Assembly: GCA_965279135.1 (NCBI GenBank)
Contig: OZ257133.1
Span: 2,480,001-2,544,000, forward strand
Source: Croceimicrobium sp965279135
Lineage (GTDB): Bacteria > Bacteroidota > Bacteroidia > Flavobacteriales > Schleiferiaceae
Direction of reading: 5' to 3'
Length of the DNA stretch: 64,000 nucleotides
In this document: one piece after another, positions 43,360 to 52,081 of the stretch
How the letters are laid out: the number at the start of each line of letters is the position of its first letter
How positions within the stretch are numbered: the stretch's first letter is position 1
Position numbers and translations under genes: made by a program
Notes under the pieces: model-generated
Database searches by the model: none
Seen by the model: the letters and a program-made list of their open reading frames with translations, nothing else
Told to the model about the DNA's origin: nothing

Positions 43360-44295
43360 ATGAAAAAGTCCATTTTAACCCTATTGTTCGGTCTTTTGGC
43401 TATTGGTATGAGCCAAGCCCAAGAGATCAAGTATGAGATCATTTATGACAATCCGGAATTCCGCCCCTTTTGGAATCTCAATCTGAGCTACCTGGATATC
43501 GATGTCCCGGTAGGAAGCATTGACGCGATTAATCTTAATGCCGGAATCTGGGGTAATGTAGAACCTGTGGATGGCATAGGAATCGACTATCGTTTCCGAA
43601 GAAGTTACCTTACCCTGGCCCAATTAAGCGTTAATGATGCCCCCGCATTTATGAACTTCGAAGTAGGAGGCTATTTCAAATTCGCGAGCAGCACCAAGGT
43701 AAAACCTACTCCAATTGTTCTCGATATAGAATGGGATGCGGATGGCGATCGAACCAATGATAAACAGGTTTTTCAGGTAAAATCGATATCTATCAATGCG
43801 AAAAAAAGGAAGGACTACCTCCTCCGTGGTGGGTTCTATCACCTATCCAGTCCAATCACTACCGATGAAGTGCGGGACGCTAATGATATGGACATTTTTG
43901 CTGATAATGTCGGAAGGGCTTCAGTAAATGGTTTATACACCGGTATTGGCTTTCGTAGTTTCACAAACGTGTTTATTAAAACGGAAAATCTAGGAACCCA
44001 ATTCAACTCCAGAGGTCGCTTAATTTACATCGATGCCATTTTTGCCGGTACTTCTATCTCTGATCCCTATGAAGACGTATCAGTACTTGCCTTTAACGAG
44101 GATGCTGCAAAAGAGGCTATCGGAAGCTTACCGATGGGATTCCGGGTTGGTATGAACACTTTTCAAATAGAGAAAAAAGCCCGTACCGGAAAGAAGTTTG
44201 GTATGTCCACTCAATTTGAGGCGGGTTATCGTCCCTATATCGGTTGGTATGTAAGCGGCGGACTAGGCTTAACGCTGGTTAAATGGAATAAGTAA
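43360..44295 (+). CDS. Secreted beta-rich protein, possible outer-membrane barrel
   Basis: I do not recognise this 311-residue protein. It has a signal peptide (MKKSILTLLFGLLAIGMSQA) and then alternating strands with aromatic girdles. It ends GWYVSGGLGLTLVKWNK, and the C-terminal strand pattern fits an outer-membrane barrel, although the last residue is Lys and not Phe. The segment DWDADGDRTNDK-like (EWDADGDRTNDKQ) may be a calcium-type loop. It lies 69 bases after the SPOR-domain gene and five bases before the next gene. Confidence 0.65.
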   Translation: MKKSILTLLFGLLAIGMSQAQEIKYEIIYDNPEFRPFWNLNLSYLDIDVPVGSIDAINLNAGIWGNVEPVDGIGIDYRFRRSYLTLAQLSVNDAPAFMNFEVGGYFKFASSTKVKPTPIVLDIEWDADGDRTNDKQVFQVKSISINAKKRKDYLLRGGFYHLSSPITTDEVRDANDMDIFADNVGRASVNGLYTGIGFRSFTNVFIKTENLGTQFNSRGRLIYIDAIFAGTSISDPYEDVSVLAFNEDAAKEAIGSLPMGFRVGMNTFQIEKKARTGKKFGMSTQFEAGYRPYIGWYVSGGLGLTLVKWNK

Positions 44296-44300
44296 GTTCC

Positions 44301-45086
44301 ATGGCATTAAGGATTATCCTTCTCGGAATGCTGAGCTTGAGCCTGCGTGCACAGGTTCAGATTGAGAGCTTTCAGTATTTAGGAGAAGATTACTTCGATA
44401 ATGAACTGTACTTGGGAGTTGCCCTTCGGAACACCAATATAGCATTCCCAAATGCGGTACCCATAGAAAATCACCAGCTCAGCTTTTGGACCGGGGATCT
44501 ATTACTCTATCGTACTAATATGAATCCCGGCGGTTTTCGTTATAGCCTCCGGAATAAGGTGCTAGGTGAACTATTCTTCGCCTTTGGGGAGTACTTTGAT
44601 GATATCTACCGGCGGGAAGGAAGCACTTTTAGCCACTTCTTTATTGGGGCGCATACCTTTAGCTGGAATACAGTGATTCGGGATCGATGGGCATTGGCCC
44701 TAGGATTCAACCTAAATGATCTTATTGTAGGAAGCACCTTTCGTGTCGCTGATTCACTCGGTCGAATTCAGGATTTCACACCTGCCCCACATGGATGCTA
44801 TATAGGCGCCGGACCTAGTTTAAGATTCGATTACCTCCTAAATCGTTTCCTTTTACTGGAACTTCAAGGAGACTATACTTTTCATTTCACCAATGCGGTC
44901 CCACTGACCTACGGAGAGGACGATCCCGATCATCCGATGCCTCATCAAGCTTTTCTGGCTCTTCACCTTATGAGCTCTTGGGGAATCTACACAGGATTTG
45001 AAGCCAGCTTTTTAAACGACCGAAGCTCTTATAATGGAGATGCCGCCAAAATTGAATGGCATATTGGCTTTCGATTTATGATGTAA
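44301..45086 (+). CDS. Secreted outer-membrane-like protein of unknown function
   Basis: The 261-residue product has a short signal peptide (MALRIILLGMLSLSLRAQ) followed by beta-rich sequence with repeated aromatic strands (FFAFGEYFDDIYRRE, HFFIGAHTFSWNTVIRDRWALALGFNL). It ends WHIGFRFMM, a terminal strand fitting a barrel. It starts five bases after the previous gene's stop, so the two are probably co-expressed. It abuts a convergent holin-like gene with no gap. Confidence 0.65.
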   Translation: MALRIILLGMLSLSLRAQVQIESFQYLGEDYFDNELYLGVALRNTNIAFPNAVPIENHQLSFWTGDLLLYRTNMNPGGFRYSLRNKVLGELFFAFGEYFDDIYRREGSTFSHFFIGAHTFSWNTVIRDRWALALGFNLNDLIVGSTFRVADSLGRIQDFTPAPHGCYIGAGPSLRFDYLLNRFLLLELQGDYTFHFTNAVPLTYGEDDPDHPMPHQAFLALHLMSSWGIYTGFEASFLNDRSSYNGDAAKIEWHIGFRFMM

Positions 45087-45440
45087 TCAGGCCTCTCTTT
45101 CCTCTCCAAGATTCCATAGTAGGGAGCTAATAAAACTTAGCACCAAGGAGAACAGCAAGGCCCACCAGAAATTGGCGACTGAAAAGCCACTTAAGAGCGA
45201 GTCCGCTATCATAATCACTACTGCGTTTATCACAAAAAGGAAAAGTCCAAAAGTGAAGATTGTCGCCGGAAGTGTGAAGAATATGAGTAGTGGCTTTAGA
45301 AAAACATTAAGAATAGCTAAAACAATCGCTACCCCAATTGCGGTGGTGATTCCATCCAGTTGCACCGCATCACCTAAAATCCAGGCGGTAAAGAATACGC
45401 TGAGGGTGTTAACTAAGAGTCTTAATAAGATACTTCTCAT
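45087..45440 (-). CDS. Holin-4-type membrane protein (YvlD-like)
   Basis: The 117-residue protein has four membrane helices and matches the phage holin 4_2/YvlD-type family (ITTAIGVAIVLAILNVFLKPLLIFFTLPATIFTFGLFLFVINAVVIMIAD). Despite the family name, these proteins are common in bacterial chromosomes and there is no phage context here. The role is unknown. It faces the 44301 gene with zero gap and has its own -7 box. Confidence 0.85.
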   Translation of the reverse strand: MRSILLRLLVNTLSVFFTAWILGDAVQLDGITTAIGVAIVLAILNVFLKPLLIFFTLPATIFTFGLFLFVINAVVIMIADSLLSGFSVANFWWALLFSLVLSFISSLLWNLGEEREA

Positions 45441-45463
45441 GGCTAAGGCTTAACTTGCATTCC

Positions 45464-45471
45464 CAAATTTA
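45464..45471 (-). promoter_or_regulatory. -7 box of the holin-like gene
   Basis: TAAATTTG on the reverse strand fits TAnnTTTG and lies 23 bases before the start at 45440. No TTG is present at -33. Confidence 0.4.
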
Positions 45472-45479
45472 AGCTAAAG

Positions 45480-47369
45480 ATGAGAATGAAATCATTTATG
45501 CCAGGCCTTCTTGCTTTGGCATTAGTAGCCTGCAATCCCCAGCCAAAAGAAAACGATAAAAACAGCAAAACTGTAGTGGAAGAAAGCATGAAAACAGGAG
45601 CGGACCCGCATTCCTACGCTCAAGCAGATGCGCGCGTAAGTCATCTGAATTGGACAGCAGATGTTGATTTTACTAAAAAACAAATCCAAGCTACGGCCGA
45701 GTGGGATATTGATGTTCAAACGGGAGCCGAAAACATCTTTTTTGATACTTACGACCTGGACATTGATTCAATCATGGTTGATGGAGAATCTGTGGAATTT
45801 GCCCTTAGTGCATTTGATGAACATTTAGGCAAGGGACTAAGAATTCCCATTACCGAAAACTCCAAAAAGGTAACCATCCACTATCGCACCGGAGACGATG
45901 CACGGGCTTTGCAATGGTTGGATGCTGAACAAACTGCCGATAAAACTCATCCCTTCCTTTTCACTCAAAGTCAAGCAATTCTTGCTCGTTCATGGGTTCC
46001 AACTCAAGACAGTCCTGGAATTCGTTTCACATATGAAGCTGAAGTGAAGGTGCCTTCTGATATGCTCGCCCTGATGAGTGCTTCCAACCCAATGGAACGT
46101 TCGGAAGATGGCAAATATCGCTTTGAAATGCCACAGGCTATTCCCTCCTATCTATTAGCCATGTCGGTTGGGAATATCAATTTTGAAGCAGTTAGTGATA
46201 GAACTGGAGTTTATGCCGAACCTTCATTAGTCGAGGCCTCTGCTTATGAATTTGCGGATCTTGAAAAAATGGTACAAGCGGCCGAAGAACTTTATGGCCC
46301 TTATGCCTGGGGACGTTACGATCTTATTGTGCTTCCTCCTTCCTTCCCTTTCGGGGGAATGGAAAACCCAAGGCTGACCTTCGCGACACCAACTATTCTG
46401 GCCGGAGATCGCAGTTTAGTTAGCCTTGTTGCGCATGAACTTGCTCATAGCTGGAGTGGAAACCTCGTAACCAATGCAACCTGGGATGACTTCTGGTTGA
46501 ACGAGGGTTTTACGGTTTACTTCGAGCATCGTATAATGGAAGCTGTATACGGTCGTGAATACTCAGAAATGCTCGCCAGCCTTACCCGTGCCGGACTGCA
46601 AGAAGCGGCAGCAGAAATGCTGAAGGATATGCCAAACGACACTAAATTAAAGTTAGATCTCGAAGGCCGTAATCCCGATGATGGCGTAACGAGTATCCCC
46701 TACGATAAAGGATATTTCTTTTTGCGTTTGATGGAGGAAACTGTAGGAAGAGAACGCTTTGACGTGTTCTTGAAGGACTACTTCCAGGGTCATCAATTTC
46801 AGGTTATGACCACCGAGGAATTCCTGGTTTATTTAAAGGCTAATCTGCTTAGCGATGAAGAATACGCTGAAGTAAGAGTTGATGAATGGATTTATGAGAC
46901 AGGGATTCCAGATAATTTACCCCAGGTAGAGAGTGATCGTTTTGTTGCGGTTGATAACGCATTAGATCAGTTCCTGAAGGAAGGTAAGGATGGTTTAGCC
47001 GGAGGCAGTGTAACCGACGCATGGACTACTCATGAATGGTTGCACTTTATTAATAGCATCCCTGATTCGGTTAATGCGGAACAACTTGCCGCACTGGATG
47101 AAGCTTATGGCTTTAGTCAAAGTGGAAACAGTGAAATCTCGGCCGCTTGGTTCCAGCCTACCATTGCGGCGGGTTACGAAGCAGTTTACCCTAAAGTGGA
47201 GAGTTTCCTAATCACAGTTGGTAGAAGAAAGTTTCTCACTCCAACCTATAAGGCTCTTCTTGAAGCCGGACAGGATCAGAGAGCGAAGGACATCTATACC
47301 AAAGCACGACCTAATTACCATGCGGTAAGTCGCGAAACAATGGACGCACTGCTAGGCTGGGAAGCTTAG
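45480..47369 (+). CDS. M1 family aminopeptidase lipoprotein
   Basis: M1 metallopeptidases remove N-terminal residues from peptides with a zinc site. The 629-residue protein has a lipoprotein signal (lipobox LVAC, Cys 18). The exopeptidase motif is FGGMENPRLTF (residues 291-301) and the zinc motif is HELAHSW (His 319, His 323) with Glu 342 in WLNEGF. The C-terminal helical domain matches leukotriene A4 hydrolase-type enzymes. It is probably tethered in the periplasm or outer membrane and processes imported peptides. Single gene with a terminator downstream. Confidence 0.93.
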   Translation: MRMKSFMPGLLALALVACNPQPKENDKNSKTVVEESMKTGADPHSYAQADARVSHLNWTADVDFTKKQIQATAEWDIDVQTGAENIFFDTYDLDIDSIMVDGESVEFALSAFDEHLGKGLRIPITENSKKVTIHYRTGDDARALQWLDAEQTADKTHPFLFTQSQAILARSWVPTQDSPGIRFTYEAEVKVPSDMLALMSASNPMERSEDGKYRFEMPQAIPSYLLAMSVGNINFEAVSDRTGVYAEPSLVEASAYEFADLEKMVQAAEELYGPYAWGRYDLIVLPPSFPFGGMENPRLTFATPTILAGDRSLVSLVAHELAHSWSGNLVTNATWDDFWLNEGFTVYFEHRIMEAVYGREYSEMLASLTRAGLQEAAAEMLKDMPNDTKLKLDLEGRNPDDGVTSIPYDKGYFFLRLMEETVGRERFDVFLKDYFQGHQFQVMTTEEFLVYLKANLLSDEEYAEVRVDEWIYETGIPDNLPQVESDRFVAVDNALDQFLKEGKDGLAGGSVTDAWTTHEWLHFINSIPDSVNAEQLAALDEAYGFSQSGNSEISAAWFQPTIAAGYEAVYPKVESFLITVGRRKFLTPTYKALLEAGQDQRAKDIYTKARPNYHAVSRETMDALLGWEA

Positions 47370-47394
47370 AGATTGAAAAACATTTCAAAAAGGG

Positions 47395-47422
47395 CCTCTA
47401 ATAATCAGGGGCCTTTTTTGTT
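47395..47422 (+). terminator. Terminator of the M1 peptidase gene
   Basis: AAAAAGGGCCTCT pairs imperfectly with AGGGGCCTTTTTT around a loop of about eight bases, with a terminal T run. It lies 26 bases after the stop and before the convergent gene at 47467. Confidence 0.65.
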
Positions 47423-47466
47423 TTCTGATTCCGGCTTCTTTGAATGATGGGGAAAAACAAATCGCC

Positions 47467-48246
47467 CTAGTCCTCCAAAAGGCTTTCCCAATACCATCTT
47501 AGAAAAGACCCTTTTAAAGGACCATCTTCATAACCACACCATAATCGCACTGCTTTACCTCTGTGATAGAAGAGCAATAAGGGACCAATCTCTTGACCTA
47601 AGAGCCCTTGAACGGAGCGATTCCTATCCAAACCATTTTGGAAGTTACTGTGATAAAGGATTCGAGTTGGATTGAACCTCCAATCACTGGTATCACCGAG
47701 AAAAACAGAAAGAACCTTAAAGTCAGGTTCGCTCTTCTTTTTTTTAAAGCTAATTAAACTTCGCTCTTGGCTAATACAAGCACTGCATCCGATGTGCCAG
47801 TAATTGATGAAATAGCTACTATCAGGATCAAGGGCAATCGCTTCCTTACTATCAATATCTACTATATCCAATTGAAAACTCTCCTTAAAGCTAAGGTTTA
47901 CCGAATATCGATTTAGGTTGATTATCCAGGTTCCAACTAAGGCTGCTGGCAATACAAGTAACAGAGCATAGGTCCACCAAAGCCTGTAATTGAGGACCAT
48001 CAAATAGCCAAGCATCATAGGCAATGCACTTAAGAGGTATACTGAAGGAAAATCAGCTAGGGGCAGAGCTACCGCAAGAAGGGCTAACCATCTCCATTCC
48101 TTATAAGGTAAAAGGATTAAGAAAAGCCCAATTGCAAAAGAGCCTAATAAGAGCCAAAGGTCTGCAAGCTGAAACAGCAGATTTCTGGAGAAGAAGATCA
48201 AAAAAGACCAGAATAGACCTAAAAAAAGGAACTTAACTCTCTTCAT
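47467..48246 (-). CDS. Membrane protein with thioredoxin-like CXXC domain
   Basis: I set the start at ATG 48246, five bases past the stop of the upstream gene. The frame is open to 48402, but that would overlap the upstream coding region by 150 bases. The 259-residue product has about four membrane helices in its first 110 residues. An extracytoplasmic domain follows with NYWHIGCSACISQERSLISF (CSAC at 154-157), matching the WxxxCxxC pattern and following helix of TlpA-type thioredoxin folds. A cis-proline-like segment is less clear (EIGPLLLFYHRGKAV). The upstream gene encodes a Cys-rich fulvocin-like protein, so it may make or shuffle that protein's disulfides. This link is inferred. Confidence 0.7.
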   Translation of the reverse strand: MKRVKFLFLGLFWSFLIFFSRNLLFQLADLWLLLGSFAIGLFLILLPYKEWRWLALLAVALPLADFPSVYLLSALPMMLGYLMVLNYRLWWTYALLLVLPAALVGTWIINLNRYSVNLSFKESFQLDIVDIDSKEAIALDPDSSYFINYWHIGCSACISQERSLISFKKKKSEPDFKVLSVFLGDTSDWRFNPTRILYHSNFQNGLDRNRSVQGLLGQEIGPLLLFYHRGKAVRLWCGYEDGPLKGSFLRWYWESLLED

Positions 48247-48250
48247 TCTT

Positions 48251-48835
48251 CTAAAAAGAACAGTCTTTATCACAAGGGTATAGCAATAGAGTGCCACATC
48301 CCCTTGACTTTTTATAATCACAAGCGGAACTGCAACTTGAACTGGGTCCGTTATTAAGGAAATCACACCAATCAGATTCTTCCGAACACCCGCACGCATC
48401 ACTATGTCCTATGGAGGGACCAATAGGCGCAGGGCTCAGACTGAAGACGATTTGCCCAATCTGCCTTCTCCCTATCCCGAAATGCCTCGCATTAAACATC
48501 CAGTCATTCATCCATCTTGTGAACTGTTGACCAGGTCTCACTCCATCTGTAAAGCTCTCTACCTCAAGATGTTGAAAGAGCAGTAATACATAATTTCTCT
48601 GTCTATCAGTAAAACCCATATAGTCCATATCCACCTGAATCTTAGAACGCCAATAATTCAATCGCAATTCAGGAGTAGCCTTTTCAAAGTACCAAGCTCT
48701 TACTGAGTCTGCATATTCAATGGGGTCAGACTTATGACTAATGCGAAATGTGGGAGACTCTATTTGGACCGCTGATTCAAAGTCCTTAGAGCAGGCTGAA
48801 AGCATTATAGCAACTGCTAAAACTATTTTCTTCAT
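48251..48835 (-). CDS. Fulvocin C-related Cys-rich lipoprotein
   Basis: The 194-residue product has a lipoprotein signal (MKKIVLAVAIMLSAC, lipidated Cys 15). A helical region of about 120 residues follows, including TDRQRNYVLLLFQHL, and then a C-terminal domain with eight cysteines (148, 150, 157, 168, 172, 180, 188, 192). The pattern CxCSxxSDWC ... GCGxxxxYxC matches, from memory, the Cys-rich bacteriocin fulvocin C of Myxococcus fulvus, which has eight cysteines in four disulfides. Similar proteins are annotated as bacteriocin fulvocin C-related in Bacteroidota. Whether the domain is cut off and toxic is unknown. It is followed four bases later by a CXXC membrane protein. Confidence 0.7.
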   Translation of the reverse strand: MKKIVLAVAIMLSACSKDFESAVQIESPTFRISHKSDPIEYADSVRAWYFEKATPELRLNYWRSKIQVDMDYMGFTDRQRNYVLLLFQHLEVESFTDGVRPGQQFTRWMNDWMFNARHFGIGRRQIGQIVFSLSPAPIGPSIGHSDACGCSEESDWCDFLNNGPSSSCSSACDYKKSRGCGTLLLYPCDKDCSF

Positions 48836-48866
48836 TCTTGCGCTTTTAGTTACACAGAATGAAGAA

Positions 48867-48874
48867 CGAAACTA
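48867..48874 (-). promoter_or_regulatory. -7-like box of the fulvocin-like operon
   Basis: TAGTTTCG on the reverse strand fits the TAnnTTYG variant and lies 31 bases before the start at 48835. No TTG at -33. The gap 48836-48979 holds no other recognisable element. Confidence 0.35.
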
Positions 48875-48979
48875 ATTAGGGTATAAACCGATGAGAGGTG
48901 TTTAGGAAACGTTTATGTTCAATAAACTTCGAAAAATCGCGCATGGAGTAAAAAACCATCCTTTGAAATTCTCCAATAC

Positions 48980-51442
48980 TTATGACATAAAGTACACCCG
49001 CTTTACTCTAGGCGAAATACCGGTTAAAACTTCATAAGGAATAGTATTCATGGCCTCTGCCATCTCCTGTACAGGTAAATCAGCACCAAAAACCAAGACC
49101 TCATCTCCTTCTTCCAGAGGATCTTCACCGATTGCAATCATGCACATATCCATACAAACCCGTCCAATTATAGGATAGCGCTTACCGCGGATTAATACTG
49201 CACCTCTACCATTACTTAAGCTTCTTGAAAAGCCATCTGCATAACCAATGGAGATCACCGCAATTCGATCTTTGGTATCGGCCTGCCAGGTGCGGCCGTA
49301 ACCCACAGTCTCGCCCGCTTCAATTGGACGTATTTGAGAAATGGTTGCCTTCAATTCGGCTACCGGTAACAATTGCGCTTGTTCCTCTGGATGAGAGGCA
49401 ATTCCGTAAAGACCAATCCCTAATCGAACCATATCGAAATAAGCATCGGGATAAGCCTCAATGGCTCCGGTATTTGCAATATGTAGCAATATTGGATAGT
49501 CTAACTGAGACTGAATAAGTCTGCTTATTCTCCGAAAACGGTCAATCTGCAGCAGCGTAAAATCCCCTTGTAGCGGATCATCAGAAGCAGCAAGATGGGA
49601 GAAAGCGCTTGCCACTTGTAACTGGGCTTGTTCCTGCAGAATTTGTAAAAGTCGAGGAATATCATTTTCGGTAAATCCAAGACGATTCATCCCGGTTTCA
49701 ATCTTCAGATGAATCTTCAATTGCGTTTCCCGCTCCCGCGACATTCGCACGAATTCCTCTAATCTTTTGAAGTTGTATATCTCCGGTTCCAAATCAAAAT
49801 CAAAGAAGGAATCAATAGCCGCCGATTCAGGATTCAATACCATAATCGGTAGGCTTATTCCTACTCTGCGCAAGGCCACTCCTTCATCTGCATAGGCGAC
49901 GGCTAAATAGTCCACCCCATGAAAGGCAAGAACTCGAGCAATTTCTTCACTGCCTGCACCATAGGCAAAAGCCTTGACCATCACCATGAGCTTGGTATCT
50001 GGCTTTAATCTACCGCGATAGTAATTGAGATTATGAACCAGTCTATTGAGGTGAATCTCCATTACCGTCTCATGTCTTTGCTGAGCAAAAACTTTGTCAA
50101 TCCGCTCGAAAGCAAAGCTTCTGGAGCCTTTCAGCAAGATGGCTTTAGACTGCCAGTCAAATTGATGTAAGTCAACAAGAAACTCCTCAGTATTATTGAA
50201 ATACAGTACCGAGCTTGCTAAATCTAAATGATGCCTCATCAAATTTGGACCAATGGCATACACTGCATCCAAATTATGGTTAGCTATTATTTCTGATACA
50301 GCGAGGCTTAAGGCTTGAGGCTCCAGACCCGACTGAATCAAATCACTTAGTACCAATACCTTGTCGCGATCCCGACTGTGTTCATCTAAAAAGTGTAAGG
50401 CTACCCTCAACGATTCCAGATCACTGTTATAGGCATCGTTAATTAAAAGTGTATCCCGCTGGCCCTCTTTCATCTCGAGACGCATTTCTACTGGACTAAG
50501 GACCTTCAGCTTTTGTTCGATCATTTCTACCGGAACTCCAATCAATAATGCCAGATATAGCGCATTGGCAGCATTTTGAATAGATGCTTCATCTCCGAAA
50601 GGAATAGAACAACGAAGGGTCTCCTTTTCCGTGTGAAAGCTAAAATTGCATTGGTCCGCTTGGCGGCTTTTAATTTCAAGCCAGGCCCTGGCCTGAGATT
50701 TCTCAAAGGACCAATCATAAATCTCCAGATTTTTCCCTTGAGCAAATAATCTGATCTGGTCCATCAACAAGGGATCATCAGCCGGGCAAACAACAAAATC
50801 AGCCTCGCGAAAGAGTTGTAGTTTCTCCTTGATCTTTTGTTCCTGGTTATCAAAATTCTCACCATGCGCGGAACCTATATTGGTGAAAATCCCACCCTTC
50901 GGTTTAAGGATGTCCTGCAACAATGGCATTTCATCAGGCATAGAAATTCCTGCTTCGAATATGCCCAATTGAGTTTCAGAAGGCATCGACCATAATGAAA
51001 GAGGGACCCCAATCTGGGAGTTATAGCTCTTAGGGCTGCGAAAGGCAATGGAATGTTCAGATGTAATCTGATAAAGCCATTCCTTCACGATGGTCTTACC
51101 ATTGCTGCCGGTTATGGCATATAGTTCGGGATTGATCTCTTCCCTGATTTTCCTTCCTAGGCTCTGTAAGGCCTGAAGGCTGTCGTGAACCTGTAGGAAG
51201 ATTGCATCCGGATGCGATGCTTGAGGTAAATCCTGAACCACAAAGACACGCACTCCCCGGGAATAAAGCTCATCCAAATAATCATGTCCATCGTGGTGCC
51301 TGCCTTTTAAGGCAAAGAAAATCTGTCCTTCAGACCCATTGAACTGACGACTATCAAAAAGAATCCGTTTTACCGGACGGGCTGGAGTTTCCGGATGTTT
51401 TATACCTAGGTAGAAGGCGATCTGTGCACTATCCCGATTCAC
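48980..51442 (-). CDS. murF-alr: Bifunctional MurF ligase/alanine racemase
   Basis: This fusion joins two steps of peptidoglycan synthesis: MurF adds D-Ala-D-Ala to UDP-MurNAc-tripeptide, and alanine racemase supplies D-alanine. The 820-residue product has a MurF half with the ATP loop AITGSNGKTIVKEWL (near residue 115) and DAYNSD (INDAYNSDLESLR). From about residue 455 the racemase half begins, with the PLP lysine in MVMVKAFAYGAG (the family consensus is KANAYG) and the C-terminal part with VGYGRTW and ISIGYADGFSRSLS. The fusion is typical of Bacteroidota. Its start overlaps the tdk stop by four bases. Confidence 0.94.
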   Translation of the reverse strand: MNRDSAQIAFYLGIKHPETPARPVKRILFDSRQFNGSEGQIFFALKGRHHDGHDYLDELYSRGVRVFVVQDLPQASHPDAIFLQVHDSLQALQSLGRKIREEINPELYAITGSNGKTIVKEWLYQITSEHSIAFRSPKSYNSQIGVPLSLWSMPSETQLGIFEAGISMPDEMPLLQDILKPKGGIFTNIGSAHGENFDNQEQKIKEKLQLFREADFVVCPADDPLLMDQIRLFAQGKNLEIYDWSFEKSQARAWLEIKSRQADQCNFSFHTEKETLRCSIPFGDEASIQNAANALYLALLIGVPVEMIEQKLKVLSPVEMRLEMKEGQRDTLLINDAYNSDLESLRVALHFLDEHSRDRDKVLVLSDLIQSGLEPQALSLAVSEIIANHNLDAVYAIGPNLMRHHLDLASSVLYFNNTEEFLVDLHQFDWQSKAILLKGSRSFAFERIDKVFAQQRHETVMEIHLNRLVHNLNYYRGRLKPDTKLMVMVKAFAYGAGSEEIARVLAFHGVDYLAVAYADEGVALRRVGISLPIMVLNPESAAIDSFFDFDLEPEIYNFKRLEEFVRMSRERETQLKIHLKIETGMNRLGFTENDIPRLLQILQEQAQLQVASAFSHLAASDDPLQGDFTLLQIDRFRRISRLIQSQLDYPILLHIANTGAIEAYPDAYFDMVRLGIGLYGIASHPEEQAQLLPVAELKATISQIRPIEAGETVGYGRTWQADTKDRIAVISIGYADGFSRSLSNGRGAVLIRGKRYPIIGRVCMDMCMIAIGEDPLEEGDEVLVFGADLPVQEMAEAMNTIPYEVLTGISPRVKRVYFMS

Positions 51443-52035
51443 TTTTTAGCCTTTGCCTCTCGGGCACGAATTTCATTAAATGCCGCGCGACTTAAAGGCT
51501 CATAGTTCTCTGATGCACCCAAAAAGACCCTCTTTTGATCACTAACGGTACGATGGGAATAGTGGGCAAGATTCCCGGTACGCATGCATACTGCATGGAC
51601 CTTGGTTACATATTCGGCCGTGGCCATTAAGTTGGGCATAGGTCCGAAGGGCTTTCCCTGAAAATCCATGTCTAAACCGGCGACAATAACCCGGCAACCA
51701 CGGTTGGCCAATTCATTACACACTTCCACAATTCCATCGTCAAAAAACTGTGCCTCATCGATACCGACTACATCCATACCATCTGCAAGGATGAGGATGT
51801 TCGAGCTGCTTTCTACCGATGTACTGCGGATGGAGTTGTTATCATGACTCACTACTTCTTCTTCGCTATACCGAGTATCCACAACTGGCTTAAAAATCTC
51901 TACATTCTGCTGGGCAAATTGTGCTCTTTTCAGGCGACGTATTAATTCCTCTGTTTTGCCCGAAAACATGCTACCGCAGATAACTTCAATACAGCCGCTA
52001 GGCATTTGATGATTTACTGTATTTTCGAGGAACAT
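51439..52035 (-). CDS. tdk: Thymidine kinase (type II) without zinc cysteines
   Basis: Thymidine kinase phosphorylates thymidine for nucleotide salvage. The 198-residue product has the P-loop GSMFSGKTEELIRRL, the DEAQFF motif, AGLDMDFQGKPFGPMP and the C-terminal RAAFNEIRA. Type II enzymes usually hold a structural zinc with four cysteines; here CMRTGNLAHYSHR keeps one Cys and the second pair (normally CRKCY-like) reads LSRAAF. The loss appears compatible with function, since all catalytic parts are intact. The gene heads a two-gene unit with murF-alr. Confidence 0.93.
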   Translation of the reverse strand: MFLENTVNHQMPSGCIEVICGSMFSGKTEELIRRLKRAQFAQQNVEIFKPVVDTRYSEEEVVSHDNNSIRSTSVESSSNILILADGMDVVGIDEAQFFDDGIVEVCNELANRGCRVIVAGLDMDFQGKPFGPMPNLMATAEYVTKVHAVCMRTGNLAHYSHRTVSDQKRVFLGASENYEPLSRAAFNEIRAREAKAKK

Positions 52036-52053
52036 TTTTGCTTAATTACAGCA

Positions 52054-52061
52054 CAAAACTA
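52054..52061 (-). promoter_or_regulatory. -7 box of tdk-murF-alr
   Basis: TAGTTTTG on the reverse strand fits TAnnTTTG and lies 18 bases before the tdk start. No TTG at the expected -33 distance. Confidence 0.45.
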
Positions 52062-52081
52062 AGGAATAAACACGCCGTTCG

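Noticed and set aside
45087..45440. Prophage remnant suggested by the holin-like gene
   Set aside because: No integrase, capsid or lysis genes are near. Homologs of this family are common chromosomal membrane proteins.
48247..48402. Longer start of the CXXC membrane protein at 48402
   Set aside because: It would overlap 150 bases of the fulvocin-like gene. ATG 48246 gives a tidy operon spacing and begins a clean membrane helix.
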